A stretch of DNA of 64,000 nucleotides from assembly GCA_013397795.1 (NCBI GenBank), contig VZTJ01001198.1:310001-374000 (forward strand), read 5' to 3'. This DNA comes from Orthonyx spaldingii. Lineage: Eukaryota; Chordata; Aves; Passeriformes; Orthonychidae. This document shows, piece by piece, positions 42,964 through 54,748 of this stretch; position 1 is the first letter of the stretch, and each line of letters opens with the position of its first letter. A program made the position numbers and the translations under genes. Below the pieces are notes generated by a model that was not told where the DNA came from, searched no databases, and worked only from the letters and a program-made list of their open reading frames with translations.

Positions 42964-45900
42964 GTCAGTNTCTCTCTCTCTCTTTCTCCTCAGAAGTCAC
43001 CAGGGATGTGACCTGGGAGGATTCGCTGCTGGTCGGCCTCGAGGGAGCCCTGCTGGGATGGTGCGTAGCTGCCGTAGTTTCCGCTCTTGGCATCGGGCCC
43101 ACCGTGAGTGGCCGCCGCGGAAAATCCGCGGGCAAAGCCGGGCTCTGGCAAGGCCGGGAGCTCCTCCGGCTTGTGCGCAGGGGGTTCTGAGGGCCTTGGC
43201 AAACTCCCAAGTGACTTCAGTGCCTGTTTCACCCTTCGGATGGAGAAACCTTTTGTAGGGATGTAGTTTTCACTTGAAATCGAGTTTTGCTGCTCTAACC
43301 TCTGTAGGTGGAGAGAAACATTCGAGCAATGCAGTAAAAGACAGCTTAACTTGTAGGTCCCTTTCTTCCCTTCCCTAAAAGGTCTCTTACTTAAAACAGC
43401 TCTCGGTTTTGTTTGGTTTAGTGTTTTTTGTTTTGTTTTGGGGGGGGGAGGTGGCTTTTGGTTGGTTGGTTTTTCTCAATACTGAAAATGAAAAACTTGT
43501 GCTACCCTACTCGTGAATCTACAGATAGCAAGGTTTGGTAACTCAGTCTAATGCGAAGGATATAAAATGTTATCTGGGGTCTTACAGAACCAGTAGCTTG
43601 ATTAAATGATGTTTAAAAGCTTTTTTACCAACCATAAGGACTGGGAAATTTTTCAGTATAAGACTTTTCTTTTTTTGACTTTTTCCCTGCCTTTATCTCT
43701 GCATGGGGCAATAATCTGTTTTATTATAAAGAATTTTTACCTGGCACATGCATTGTTTAATCAGTTAAATCATTATAGTAAGATATGCATTTTCTTCCTT
43801 AATAGCAACTTCATTAGAGAGATTACTTCTTTCACAACATGCCCAATTTCTGATGGTCATGTTGGTTTTGTGCATAGTATATTTTTGAGGAGGAGGCATT
43901 ATTATGTCTTGGATTTTGCCCTGGTAGAACTGAAGATTTGATGCCCTCTGACAAACATGCAGCATCTGTGGTTTCAAAAGCTTCTGTTTAACATTTTTCC
44001 CTTTCTCCTTTTAGTTCTTATTATTTATTAACCTGTCGGTCATGTGGCTTGGCCGTGGGCTTCATTCTCTATTCTTCTGCCAGTGACCTGGCATATCTCC
44101 GAGGCCTGTTCTGTTTCTTCAAGGACAGCATCATATGGTGAGTACACTGTATTCTTATGGTCCATGACTTCACAGGTAGTTGTGAGATACTATACAACTA
44201 GTCTACAGCTAACAAAAGTGGTTTGACTTTTGTCTGAGCACATTGGTGTGGGATTTTATTATCCTTAATGTCTAAATTGTTTCTGTTGATGTGAATCCCC
44301 TTGATTTGCCTTGCACCTCTTGAGTGTCCTTGTGTAATGTAAGGTATCAAAGTGGTTCCACGATAGGTTGAGAACTTGATTACAGAAGCTGTAAATTACT
44401 TATAGCTGGTGACGAGAAGATCTCGATCCCAAAGTAAAACCACTGTTATGTTTTGAATATTTTAATAATTATTACTTTTGGCAACAACCTTGTATCTGCT
44501 TTAAAATCATTTTAAATCATCTGTCTAAATAATGCAACTATGGGGTTTTTAATTGTTTTACTTGTGGTTTTTTTCCCTTTCCCCTTTTGTTTTCCAGTTA
44601 CCTCTTAAAAAACCAAATGATTATAGAAGCTTCTAAGGTGAATTTTCCAGCTGTGACATTAAAGAAAGAAGTGGCGAAAGTAAGATTTCCACATTAATGA
44701 AAAATACTTTTAAAATGCTGATAATTTTGGTCATTAGTTCAAAAACATTGATACAAATGTGGGGTTTTTAAATGCCTAAGACTGAGAAAATGCTGCCTTA
44801 TGTGACAATAACTGATGCCATGCATGAGATGTGGAACATTTTCTAAGACCCCTAAATGGCTGAACATACCCCATTCTAGCTAAATTTTGGCAAAAGTTTG
44901 TTATCCTTTTATCTCTATGCCTTGCAAAGAAAAAAAAAACCCCAAGAATTGCTTATACAGACTTGGCCTAAGTACTACTACTTGTGTAGTCATTGTTGAA
45001 GCATTTAAAAACTAGAAGTTTTTTTATTTGAAAGGGATTTTTAAGAGTTATATTTTTATTTCTGTGCAAGCTCAAAACAGCATGGCAGTATTTGTAGCTT
45101 CAGAGACAACACTAGGACCTCCCTCCTGTTTTGGTGTTCAAATTGGAAATTCTTATCTGTAACCTCACTAGTTGTTACCTTAGTTAATTGCCTGTCCCTT
45201 AGCTCAAATAGTTATTGTGTGTAGGAGACAGCCACCATACTCAATATTTATGTGTTTATTTGTTCCTTACTTTTTTGGGGGTTTGAGTTTAGATTTTAGT
45301 TTCTCTTCTAATGGGCCTTTTACATTTCTTAAGTTTTGTCCTCTTCCAAGTCATCTTTCAGTTTACATAAGATCAGAGTGTTTTTACAGGTCAAGTGAGG
45401 CTAAGATGCAAAAAATCTTATCTAGGTAAAACTTCTGGAGACATGATTCAGTAAAAATATATGATTGAAGTAAAAATATGATAGCACTTCATTGCAAACA
45501 CAAATTATGTGACTAGAGAGTTTGCCTGTTGACTAGAACAAGCTCGAGCATCTGGCCTTTGCTTTTTGAGACATAATGTCCACATGTATTCCTAAGCTAA
45601 TGATGGAACAGTTTGTCCACATATTGTCAAAGAAGGTCTCTGGCTGTGTGAAACTTGTCATGAGTTAACTAGGAAAGATCAGATTCATCACAGTAAAACT
45701 CCAGCAACCCCATCTCCTTAAACAGTTATTTCCATTATGTCCCTGGAAGGGCTGATACTGACACACATTTATCCATCTCCAGTTTGCAGTGCAGCCCTCT
45801 GATCTGGGTGCTGCTTTTGTTTGTACTAAACATGCAGTATAGAAATCAAGTCCTCTATATTTTCCCATCTTGCAAGTGAGCTGTTGTTTAGCTACTGAAA

Positions 45901-46084
45901 GTGGGGTGCAGGTCATTCAAAGATCCATTGTTAGGCCTTTTTTTGCTAATTTTAATACTCTAATTTCTCTTTTTTCTAGGTGAAAGAAAAGCTTGTGGAG
46001 TTCAGTAATCGCATGGAATTGGTGATAAGGAAGCTGGAGAAACTGGAACAACATGATTATTTAACAGGATGGCAAAACTTTTGA
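42729..46084 (+). CDS. OIP5: OIP5 (Mis18-beta), 5'-partial
   Basis: OIP5/Mis18-beta forms the Mis18 complex with Mis18-alpha and M18BP1, which marks centromeres for HJURP-driven CENP-A loading after mitosis. Five exons (42729-42963, 42994-43060, 44015-44137, 44598-44679, 45980-46084) join in frame to 203 visible residues; human has 229. The visible N-terminus is a Pro- and Arg-rich low-complexity stretch made by CCG/CGG repeats. The Yippee-like Mis18 domain then carries two zinc CxxC pairs: CRGC in CAVFHCRGCW and CRSC in YYLLTCRSCGLAVGF. The C-terminal coiled coil KEKLVEFSNRMELVIRKLEK ends LTGWQNF. Start codon and first residues are in the gap. The exon 1-2 junction is disturbed by an n and an improbably short intron. 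Confidence 0.94.
42994..43060 (+). CDS. OIP5: OIP5 exon 2
   Basis: 67 nt, VTRDVTWEDSLLVGLEGALL then G and two bases, matching human VTNNVVLEAPFLVGIEGSLKG. The acceptor follows a strong CT tract (TTTCTCCTCAG); the donor is GGATG|GTGCGT. Confidence 0.88.
44015..44137 (+). CDS. OIP5: OIP5 exon 3 (second CxxC)
   Basis: 123 nt, CSYYLLTCRSCGLAVGFILY to FFKDSII plus two bases. It carries the second zinc cysteine pair. The acceptor is CCTTTTAG and the donor ATG|GTGAGT. Confidence 0.94.
44598..44679 (+). CDS. OIP5: OIP5 exon 4
   Basis: 82 nt, CYLLKNQMIIEASKVNFPAV to EVAK, parallel to human CYLLKTKAIVNASEMDIQNV. The acceptor is TTTTCCAG and the donor AAA|GTAAG. Confidence 0.94.
45980..46084 (+). CDS. 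OIP5: OIP5 exon 5 and stop
   Basis: 34 codons plus TGA: VKEKLVEFSNRMELVIRKLE then KLEQHDYLTGWQNF. A coiled coil used in family members for Mis18 oligomerisation. The acceptor is TTTTTTCTAG. Confidence 0.93.
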   Translation: MKEKLVEFSNRMELVIRKLEKLEQHDYLTGWQNF

Positions 46085-47910
46085 TCAGAGCCAGATGACC
46101 TACTGCAGGGATATGCAAGAGTTAATGCCAACTAATACCCATTTTCAAGAACTACTGGAGTTGTTTCTGCATCTCTGCTGAGTTTGGTCATTATGATGAT
46201 ATGCACCAGAAGAGGTTTGAGTGTTGATCTGTCACTTTATCTGTGTATGGACAGAGCTGATGATGAAGTACATCCCTTCAGGGGAACACCTGAAAATCTG
46301 ACACACTGAAGTTATGCTAGGAAGACTGAATAGCTCCCTCATGCAGCATGTCACTCTCTGAGGCTGTATAACTGTGACTTTGGTTTTTTCTGACTTCAGG
46401 GCGAATACCAGCCTTTGAAATACTGAAGTCAGTTTTCTGGAGCTGTACAAAACATACTTAACAAGGTGATGATATTCAAGAGCCACTGTTACAAACTGAA
46501 CATTCTTAGAGACCTAAAGTTCTTGTCCTAACCTTTAACACAGATACAGTGTTAATGGCAGCCTTGGTTTTAATGGCAGCTGGTTTTTGGTTAAGTGGCT
46601 CATTAGCTGCATCTCATATGTGAGCCACTGCTAAATGGATTCCTGAATAGTTTTCAGAGTTGCTTGTGTGCGCTGCCTGCAAAAGCAGCAGCTGAGCACA
46701 TCACAGATGCTGCATAGTGTTCTCAGTGCCTGAGTCTGGATGGCACCGTTCAGGCAGGAGCACAAGGGTTTGGATTTCAGTTAAAGGGCAACCCATGTGC
46801 CTGCCAAGTCTGGTGAAGTGCAGCCCCATGGACAGGACCAAGTCAAATTCTGCCAGCTAAGGCTGTGAGCAACTGCCTTGAACAGATTTGAGCATTTCTT
46901 TCTGGGACTTGAACTGTGAAACCAAGGAACAGTCTTCTGCACAGTCATGGAAACGGTGCTTTCCTGAAGTTATGATGTGCCTGTTGCCTTCAATTGGCCA
47001 GTTAAGATGTTTCATAAAAAAAAATTTAATGGGAACTCATTGTTCATTAGCATTTCTCTCTGTTGCAAATTGGTTCTGCTTATTTCCAAACATTTAGAAA
47101 ATAATTTTATAGAAAAGAACACTAATTACCCTTTGTTACTGGGACAGAAAATCCCTAATTCTTGTTTGCTGGAAAATTAAGGGCCCTTTCCCTCTCCCTT
47201 TTGCTGTCTAAAGGGCTAATGTTTTTTCCTAAAGGGATAGTGCACTTTATGGAAAGTTTAGTCGTTGTCTGTAGTAGTCTAGAGAGGATTCTGTTTACTT
47301 GATCAGCTTAATTCCAGTGATGCAAATTGCCTTCTACTTCCATATATATGACTAGCAGGTTGCATGCCTCATTGCTGCTGCTGTGAGTTGTCTTATTTGT
47401 AAAATAACTCATAATGGGCTTGGAGCAGAGGGGACAAAACTCACTGTAAGGCACCTCAGAGGTTTTAGGTAGACAGCTGGTATTTAGGCTACTACTAATG
47501 TTCACCGTGCTGCTTTTTGTTTGGGAGTTCCCATGGTCTCAGTTCTTTGTGGTAAACAAAACCATAGAATATCAACAATCATTCTGCAAGGAGAGGAGGG
47601 ACTCTCACAAATTCCAATACCACCTTTGTAATGCTTCCTTAGAGGCAGTGCTTGTGTTGTTGCATGAGTCTAAGGAATGTGATTGATAATGGGACTACTT
47701 GCTTTTGCCCTTTCGTTCCAGTTCCTGCATTGAGATTATTTCTTGCTATAGACTTCATGTCTATACTATGAATAACAGTGCTAATTTGTTTTGCATCATT
47801 AGTGTTGTTCCCTAAAAAAAACCCCAAAGCTGTCAAGTTACATTTTTGTATTATATTTAAAGTTGTGAAGAAGGAACTTCTAAAATAAAAGCTGAAATTC
47901 AGAAATTCAT
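46085..47910 (+). other. OIP5: OIP5 3' UTR (probable)
   Basis: No other gene is seen between the stop and the first plus-strand AATAAA at 47884-47889. A UTR of about 1.8 kb is inferred from that signal alone and would be longer than I expect for this gene. Confidence 0.45.
47884..47889 (+). terminator. OIP5 poly(A) signal AATAAA (candidate)
   Basis: First canonical hexamer downstream of the OIP5 stop codon. Confidence 0.5.
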
Positions 47911-49657
47911 ATTGTGCAAATAATTTCCAATATCATGTGACTCCTAGGCCTGCTTATTTTCCTCTGATTAATTCTGCAGAAAGCGAACCATCACTTTATC
48001 TTACTTGGGTCCTGGTTTGTTATGAAGCATTAAAGTAATGCTCAAATTATGTTATTTAGCATGAATTTAAACAAATAATGAGTATGTGCTGAAGAATAGC
48101 TGATAAACTTTTAAACTACATTTCTGTAATCTTTGAAACTGGGAGGACCTCCACCAACCACAGAAGAAATTTTTCAGAAATGCAGTTACCAAAACAATAA
48201 ACAATACATAAAACAGTTTTCTGAGGGGCCTGTTACTTTTAGGCAATCAATACAAGCAACAGAGGGTTTCTGCTACCCTCTAATAAAACAACCCTTGAAG
48301 CTCTTGCTGAGAAGTTACACATCTTAGAATGAGTGGAATAACAATTTTTGTTTAGTTGCTGTCTTAAGTCAGAAGTTCTTGTGCCTGAAGTCTGCTGGGA
48401 CAGCTGGCCCCAAAGCAGATATCCAGCATATATGACTTCAGCTCAAGTTGTTAAGGTGTGTTTTTTGACAAAGCACACCTCAGAAGTGGAGTGGAATGTA
48501 TAGTAAAGTTGGTTAATTTATCTTCTGAACAGATGACACATCCAGTTTTAGTGCATTCTCAGCCTGTGCTGCTTTATTGCTAAAAAAATTTGTATACAGG
48601 TGCAGAGTTTCCAGGTTCATTTTTAAACAGTTCCTCTTTACAGTGTCAAAAGAATAAAATCTTATCTTGAAATCCTCAAAGATGCATAGATATAAAAGCA
48701 AGCTGCCTTTTGGAAAAACATCAGAATTTGCAGGGAGACATTCTTTCACTGTTACCAGGTAAAACGTGTGCAATGGGAGTACATAGTTCGTAGTCACACC
48801 AATAATTTCCTCCACTAATCCATGCAAGAATGCTATCAGAAGTTCAGTATAAGTATTCTTTAGCCTATTATTAAGTACTAAAGTAATGTTTAGGAATTCA
48901 TACCTATTACTTCTCCTTTGCTGTTATAATTTTCAAAAGGAAGATAACTTCACTGACATCCTGAAGTAGCTTATTCCCCAGGTTATACTGAAGGGAAATA
49001 CAAAGGATACAATGGCTTACTCATTAAAAAAAAAAAATTTAACAGATCTTAAAACCATGCATAGTGTTCTAAAAAATTAAGAATGACCATGGTTAACCGC
49101 TGGGCTCAATCTGTCTTACAAATTTTCTTGTTGCTTGAAGAAGTTGGCTCAAAGACTTTCACTCAGTCTAATTTGTGATACTATAGAATAGATCTTCTAA
49201 TATTCCTATCTTCATTTGGCAATTTTTACATATCTAAAAAGAACATTCATGGGAAAAAACACAACTCCGGTTCTAAACCCAAATCACGGTGCTTTATGAA
49301 TAGTTGGCTGTGAAGTATGAACAGGAGTTAACCTGACACACCATTTCTTCCTCCAAGACACTTCCTTCTATTCAAGAGAGAGGACTGAGCCTCTGTACAT
49401 GGAGAAGTGTTCTGCACAAGTTAAGCCCACTTACAAAATTAAGCTAAGCTATAAGTATGGAATTCTGCAATAACAAGCTAGTATTCTACATGTTTAATTA
49501 CAAGTTTAAACTTGGAAAATTATTAGTGATGTAGGCTATGCCACATATTCTCTTATTTTCAAACTGCCAGCAGCAATTGACTGCATTATCCACTAAGAGA
49601 CTTGAACTACACAAAACACACTAAGAGTTTACAGAAAGATGGCACCCAAATTCCCTT

Positions 49658-49663
49658 TTTATT
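49658..49663 (-). terminator. Candidate OIP5-AS1 poly(A) signal
   Basis: Minus-strand AATAAA inside an AT-rich stretch. A second candidate is at 48573-48578. Which is used cannot be told from sequence. Confidence 0.35.
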
Positions 49664-52600
49664 TAATAAATGAAATAAAGCAAAAAGACAATTGCAACCT
49701 CTGTTGCAGAAGATAAAGACCTTCAGTGATCAAATCTCATTTTCTGTTTTTAAAAATCTCTTTAAAGAACTTAAAAAATATACAAGATTACCAGTATTTT
49801 CAGGTTCATTCCTGCGGATGCCATTATTGCTGGCTGGTACCAGAATGCTTCAGTACAGCTGCCTGTGTGGCTAGAGTTACCTGAAAATACTGTTTATTAA
49901 AAAGCTATTCAACACCTGAAAAATATGTACTGTGCTTATTAATGTCAGTCTTCTCCAAATAATTTCCCTCACCACACTCAAGCTTATTACCTACGATCTG
50001 GCAAATACTACACTCAATTTGAGTCTGTGGTTTCTGTTGTTTGTTGGCTTGGGGGTGATTTTTTTGTGTCGTTTTGTGAGTTTGGTTTTTTTCTTTTCCA
50101 CCACTTGCTCCCTCTGCACCGTGTACGAAACTCTGCACCCTTTTTCTTGCTACAGCTGCAACAGCTGAGAAACCTCATCTCGCCTCTAAACATGCTTAGT
50201 TCATGCCCTGCTTTTACATGCTCAGGACAGTGATATGAACCACACAAGAGGTTATAAAGGCGAGTTCTGCTGATCCTGGTTCCTGATTTACAGTTTTGGT
50301 GCCATGCTTCTGTCCCTATCTATACATTCTGCCCCCTTCTCTACAGAGGCAGCACATTCTCTAAAAAAACCCGAAATTTGAGAATCAAAGCAGGAAGTTC
50401 AAGCTATTGGTATATTAATTCCTATTGCTTCATTATGTATAAATGCATATCTCGATTTACTGGTAATAACTACATTACACTAGACATTTTGAATCATGCA
50501 TAATTAGAATACTAGCTCTAAGATTTGGTTTGTGGGCCTGTGCCGCTTTCCTTCAGTTTCTCCATGCAGTTCTTCGTGCCTAAGGCATTACAAACTACCT
50601 GCCTTTTATTTGACCTGCAAACATGCTCATTTGGAGGGGAAGTGGAGAGAAGCAGACAGGATTTACACAGGACACACTGAACAGAAAGTTACCTTGTACC
50701 TTTAACTTTAGATGGGGTAAAGTCTTGGGAATCTGTCTATATTACAACCCGGTACACAGGCTCAGAGACAGAAACATGCTCTGCTGACATCATGAACACT
50801 GACACTTTCTCTAAAACACAGGAGGAAGTGTAGAGACTGAAAGGGAACAGACATCAGAATCCATCGTTAGTGTTCTGCACTGCTGAACAAGACACCCTGG
50901 TTCAACTGTTGGCATTTGTGTGCCAGTCAAAGTGCTACAGGGGCAAATGCTGGATCATTCTGTGAAAGAAATCCAGTGGAATCTAACTTGAACTGCCATT
51001 CTGCAGCTCTGTACCTGACCAGCAAGCAGGCTTATTAGTTTTGGAGGAAGACCAGCCAGTTTCCTAAGGATGGAAGAAGCTGTAATTTCTAAGATTGATT
51101 ATACATTAAAATTGTTCTATCTTCAGTAATTTTTCCTTTTCTGCCCAAAAAACCCCAGACTGCCAGCTCTTGACAATGTAATCCTTGTGTAAAGTGTCAG
51201 TGTCCTCAAGCTCAGTACAACTGCTTCTCACTCACTATCAGTACGGCTTTGCAAGACTTTCTTTTTGCTCTGACAATTACCCTCAGTTTCAGAAGGTACA
51301 ATTCCCAACACAAGTACTGGCTAGACCTTCTGCAGCAGCACTACTGCATATACAAAGAGCATATATTTGTATCATCTGCATTTGGTACTGCTAAAGGAGG
51401 CCTGTCTATACTGGTCATTACACCTTTGACAGCCCACACCCAAGTGTGGTAACACCTGACACTTCCACTTAGGTTTAGAAGCTGTTAAATCAAGGAGGTT
51501 GAAGCAAAAGTCATGCCATAGCACAAGAGCTGAAAGGCAAAGGGATTCCTTTTGTTGCTGTGAATAGTAGTTTCTAGTCTTGCAGCCCACAGAATTCAGA
51601 TCATTATAAAAAGCCTGAACTGGGAAGTATATGCAGAGCTTGCCTGGCTACATCAGTCTGTATTTCCTCCCCCTTTTTCTGAGTGTATATACCCTTGAAG
51701 AATTCTGTTCAGCCACAAAGTTCATACTTCTGAAACATGAACAGGACTTTGTTTTCATTATAATTTCATTATTATGTAAATGTACTTGCTGACCACAGAC
51801 CAGGGTAAATTCATAATTTCTCTAATGTAATCAGAGAGCAATCAAATTAAGGTCCCCTATGGCCAGCTTCCAATTTTATCAAAAATTCAATAGTTGGAAT
51901 TTAAGCTGATTACAACCTTTCAGATCAATTAGCTTTTCATATGCATATTATGTATTAGCCAACACTAAATTTAGACATTCTCATGCTTATCCTGTTACTT
52001 TACACAGTAAAAATGTTCACAGCCTCACAGTTCCATTATCAATTGATGAAGAGCCAAAGTGCTTCACCCCCATGTTTAAAAACACAAGAAGCTTCCATTA
52101 AGCTGTAAGTCACAGTCTAAATTACTTCAGCTCTTCAGAAGAAATGCAGCCAGATTGATCTAAACCTCCGACCAAATAATTCTCTTCAGAATACATTACT
52201 ATCTGTTGGGCCATACTGTGTCTACAGACAGGTATCTACACTGAAAAGTGTCAACTTGGAAGAGTTTAGAACTCCTGTGGCTCTTTTATGCAACCTTTAA
52301 CAGCAAATAATTTGTTGAGTGCAGATCTGCAGGTGTAGATCAATAACTCTTTTTGTTACCAGAGGCTTCACAGCACTTTCCTCTGCAAAACTTCAGGCAT
52401 CAACTGAAACCAGTTATGGTCTGAAAAGTGTTTAGCAAAGTTGAAATTACTTTCTGCTGTAATATTTTTAGAATTCTACAGCTGTGCTTGGCATGTACAA
52501 ATGTTTTGAGTGTCAAGTGCTCTCTAACGTTTTTAAATTTATTATTTTTTATTTAAAGACTGTCTCAGATTGGTCTTTATAAACAAAGAAAACAAAAAGT

Positions 52601-53814
52601 ACTTTCCACAACAAAAGCTTCTAACGTTAGAATTAGGTTCTCTTCACAGTACAGTATTTGGAAAGGTTTCGTTTCTCAGAGAAACAGAGCAAGTCCTAGG
52701 CTACAAAAAAAAAAGAAAAAAATTACAGGGAAACTTCAGCTATACTTTCAAAAAGAACTGTCTGCCCTTCCCCCAGCACTCACTGATAGTGCTTTAGAAA
52801 TGTGGCAAAGGTAATTTTTTAAATCTAAGTTCATTAACTTAGTATTCAAGTGCCAAATTCCCTCCAATGAGAGGAACGTAAGAAGAATTCACCCTTCTTC
52901 TCAGGAAGACTCTTCACACAAGTCCCTGCAGCACAGAGCGCCACAAACTTATTTGGTTATTACCCACCTACCCTACTGTACAGTCTTGCTAATGCAAGTT
53001 ATTTACTATCACATGCAAAACAGTTATTGCTACTAAAGTTCTATTTTCTTATTAAATCATCTTATGGCTTTGTTTGCATCAGGGATTCTTCCCCCTACAT
53101 ACTGTGCTATTTTGCATTCCAGTTTCAGAGGTATTTTTCAATTGATTCTCCCAAGCACTAAACTACTTTATTCAATGGTACAGCTACGTCCATTTAGAAT
53201 CGAACCTGACTCTTAGCACAGGTCCCCCAGAGCTCTGCTGTAAATGGCCCACCTGTCCAATTTTCTCAGAAATTTCTTAGATGCAGAGGGTTGTTTCATT
53301 GGTTTTGTTGGGGTTTTTTTTCCCTGTTACATACATTAACTCTGCCTGGATTACTGTCATTGCACGGAAGTACATGCTTCTTGATTAATTACTTCAAAGA
53401 TATATCGTACCAAAATTACGAAACCAAGCTACCCATTCCCTCCCTCCCCCTAATGGCCATTTACAGGCAGGTCTCAGGAAAAAAATGCAGTATCCTCTCT
53501 AAGCTGAAAGAGAATTTTGTTCTTGTAAAAGAGAGAAATGGATGAAGAGCAGCACTGGCACCAAATAAAAGACTTATTCCTAGGAAATCAGAGGATGCCA
53601 TCCACAGAGCAATGCACATCTCAAGAATCATACCAGTCTCCTATTTGACCAGTCCAAGCTGCCCATTGAGTGCTAAACCATTTTCACTTCCCCGGTCTAA
53701 ACTTTCCTTCTGAAAAAAGCAGAGGGAGAGACAGAAATCGTTAAAATTGAGCTTAGAGCTGGAAAGCAAAACTGGAAGTTACCTAAAATACAAGCTATTG
53801 AATTCTCAATAATA

Positions 53815-54003
53815 CAGGGGTGGGGAATCTCTGATCCATTGGCTACAGACAGCCTGCTGCACAGATACAGTCTGCAACACCATTTTTCAACAGCCTTTGA
53901 CCTTATCATATTCTCTCTTATTAAGATGTATGTAAATGCAGGATCCACCAAAGTTATTATAAGATTCAATAGGACTTCAGCCAAAAAAGGTTCCCCATTC
54001 CTG
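53815..54003. mobile_element. Short non-autonomous hAT-type element with 8-bp target duplication
   Basis: A 189-base element bounded by inverted termini, CAGGGGTGGGGAATC on the left and the complement of CAGGAATGGGGAACC on the right. These are typical of Charlie-like hAT transposons. It is flanked by CAATAATA (53807-53814) and CAATAACA (54004-54011), an eight-base duplication with one difference. A 95-codon minus-strand ORF across it shows no transposase similarity I can recognise. Confidence 0.8.
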
Positions 54004-54654
54004 CAATAACAGATAAAAGTCTTCTACGCATAATTAGCACATCACATTTTGCAACTATTAACTTATCACACAATGAGGATAATGTTTTACTAGCTATAAT
54101 AATCATATAGTCTGATCTGAAAAAAGAAAAGATTACCTAACAGACTTTGTGAATGATCAAAAGGTAACAGAGATGTGTACAGAATGCACACAAACTTCTT
54201 AGCATATTCACACTTGTCTATCACAGGATGGGTAATAAACTGTTGAACAAAATTGAAAATTGAAGGAAACATCAACAAAGATTAAAAAGGAAAGAATCTC
54301 ACTGATAGAGATGAGAATTATGGATGCTTGCATACTCTAGCTTACTATTGGAGTTGGACAGACAAACAAATATCAAAAAGTCAACTATGATTCTATGAAG
54401 CCCATTAAGTGAATGAGTCCCATTTCTAAGGATAGCATTGCCACTGTCAAAGGGAGGATACTGCATGTTTAGACCATGTTTGTGACATTTCTATTGTATC
54501 CTTTCTAGTGTTAATTACATTATCATCACTGTTTACTAATAAATTTGTCACTCTGAAATTGTAAAAATACTACTAGGCTCATGCACTGATCCTAACATGG
54601 CACTACAGTTTGCTACAAAGCACTAATGCTTATGGAACTATACACATCTCAAAA

Positions 54655-54680
54655 TGGAAGACATTGGTGATTTTGTTGTT
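54655..54680 (-). promoter_or_regulatory. OIP5-AS1: miR-7 near-perfect target site of Cyrano
   Basis: On the minus strand the site reads AACAACAAAATCAC, CAAT, GTCTTCCA. It pairs with miR-7 nucleotides 1-8 (seed plus flank) and 11-24. Only a small internal loop, two miRNA bases against four target bases, separates the two helices. This layout is the signature of target-directed miRNA degradation and is specific to Cyrano. The plus-strand ORF covering it is not coding. Confidence 0.95.
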
Positions 54681-54720
54681 TTCAAACAACTTGTAACATC
54701 ATTTTGTCCACAAGTATTAA

Positions 54721-54748
54721 AATATATATATGTATATATATATATATC
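54721..54748. repeat. (TA)n microsatellite
   Basis: ATATATATGTATATATATATA-type run just 40 bases from the miR-7 site. Confidence 0.85.

Larger units (their letters stand above)
41620..43240. promoter_or_regulatory. CpG island, bidirectional NUSAP1/OIP5 promoter (contains assembly gap)
   Basis: CpG-rich DNA spans NUSAP1 exon 1 and OIP5 exons 1-2. In human the two cell-cycle genes also start head to head about 100 bases apart. Two copies of GCGCGCCAACCGACAC sit against the gap at 42292-42326. Read from NUSAP1 they give TTGGCGCGC, an E2F-like motif. Both start sites probably lie in the missing 402 bases. Confidence 0.8.

Noticed and set aside
41498..43258. Several ORFs of 160-448 codons around 41.5-43.3 kb
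   Set aside because: GC-rich promoter composition and N translated as X. The real coding parts are only NUSAP1 exon 1 and OIP5 exons 1-2.
53697..53984. 95-codon minus-strand ORF
   Set aside because: Covers most of the short hAT-type element. No DDE or RNase H-like transposase motif can be seen, and the element is too short to be autonomous.
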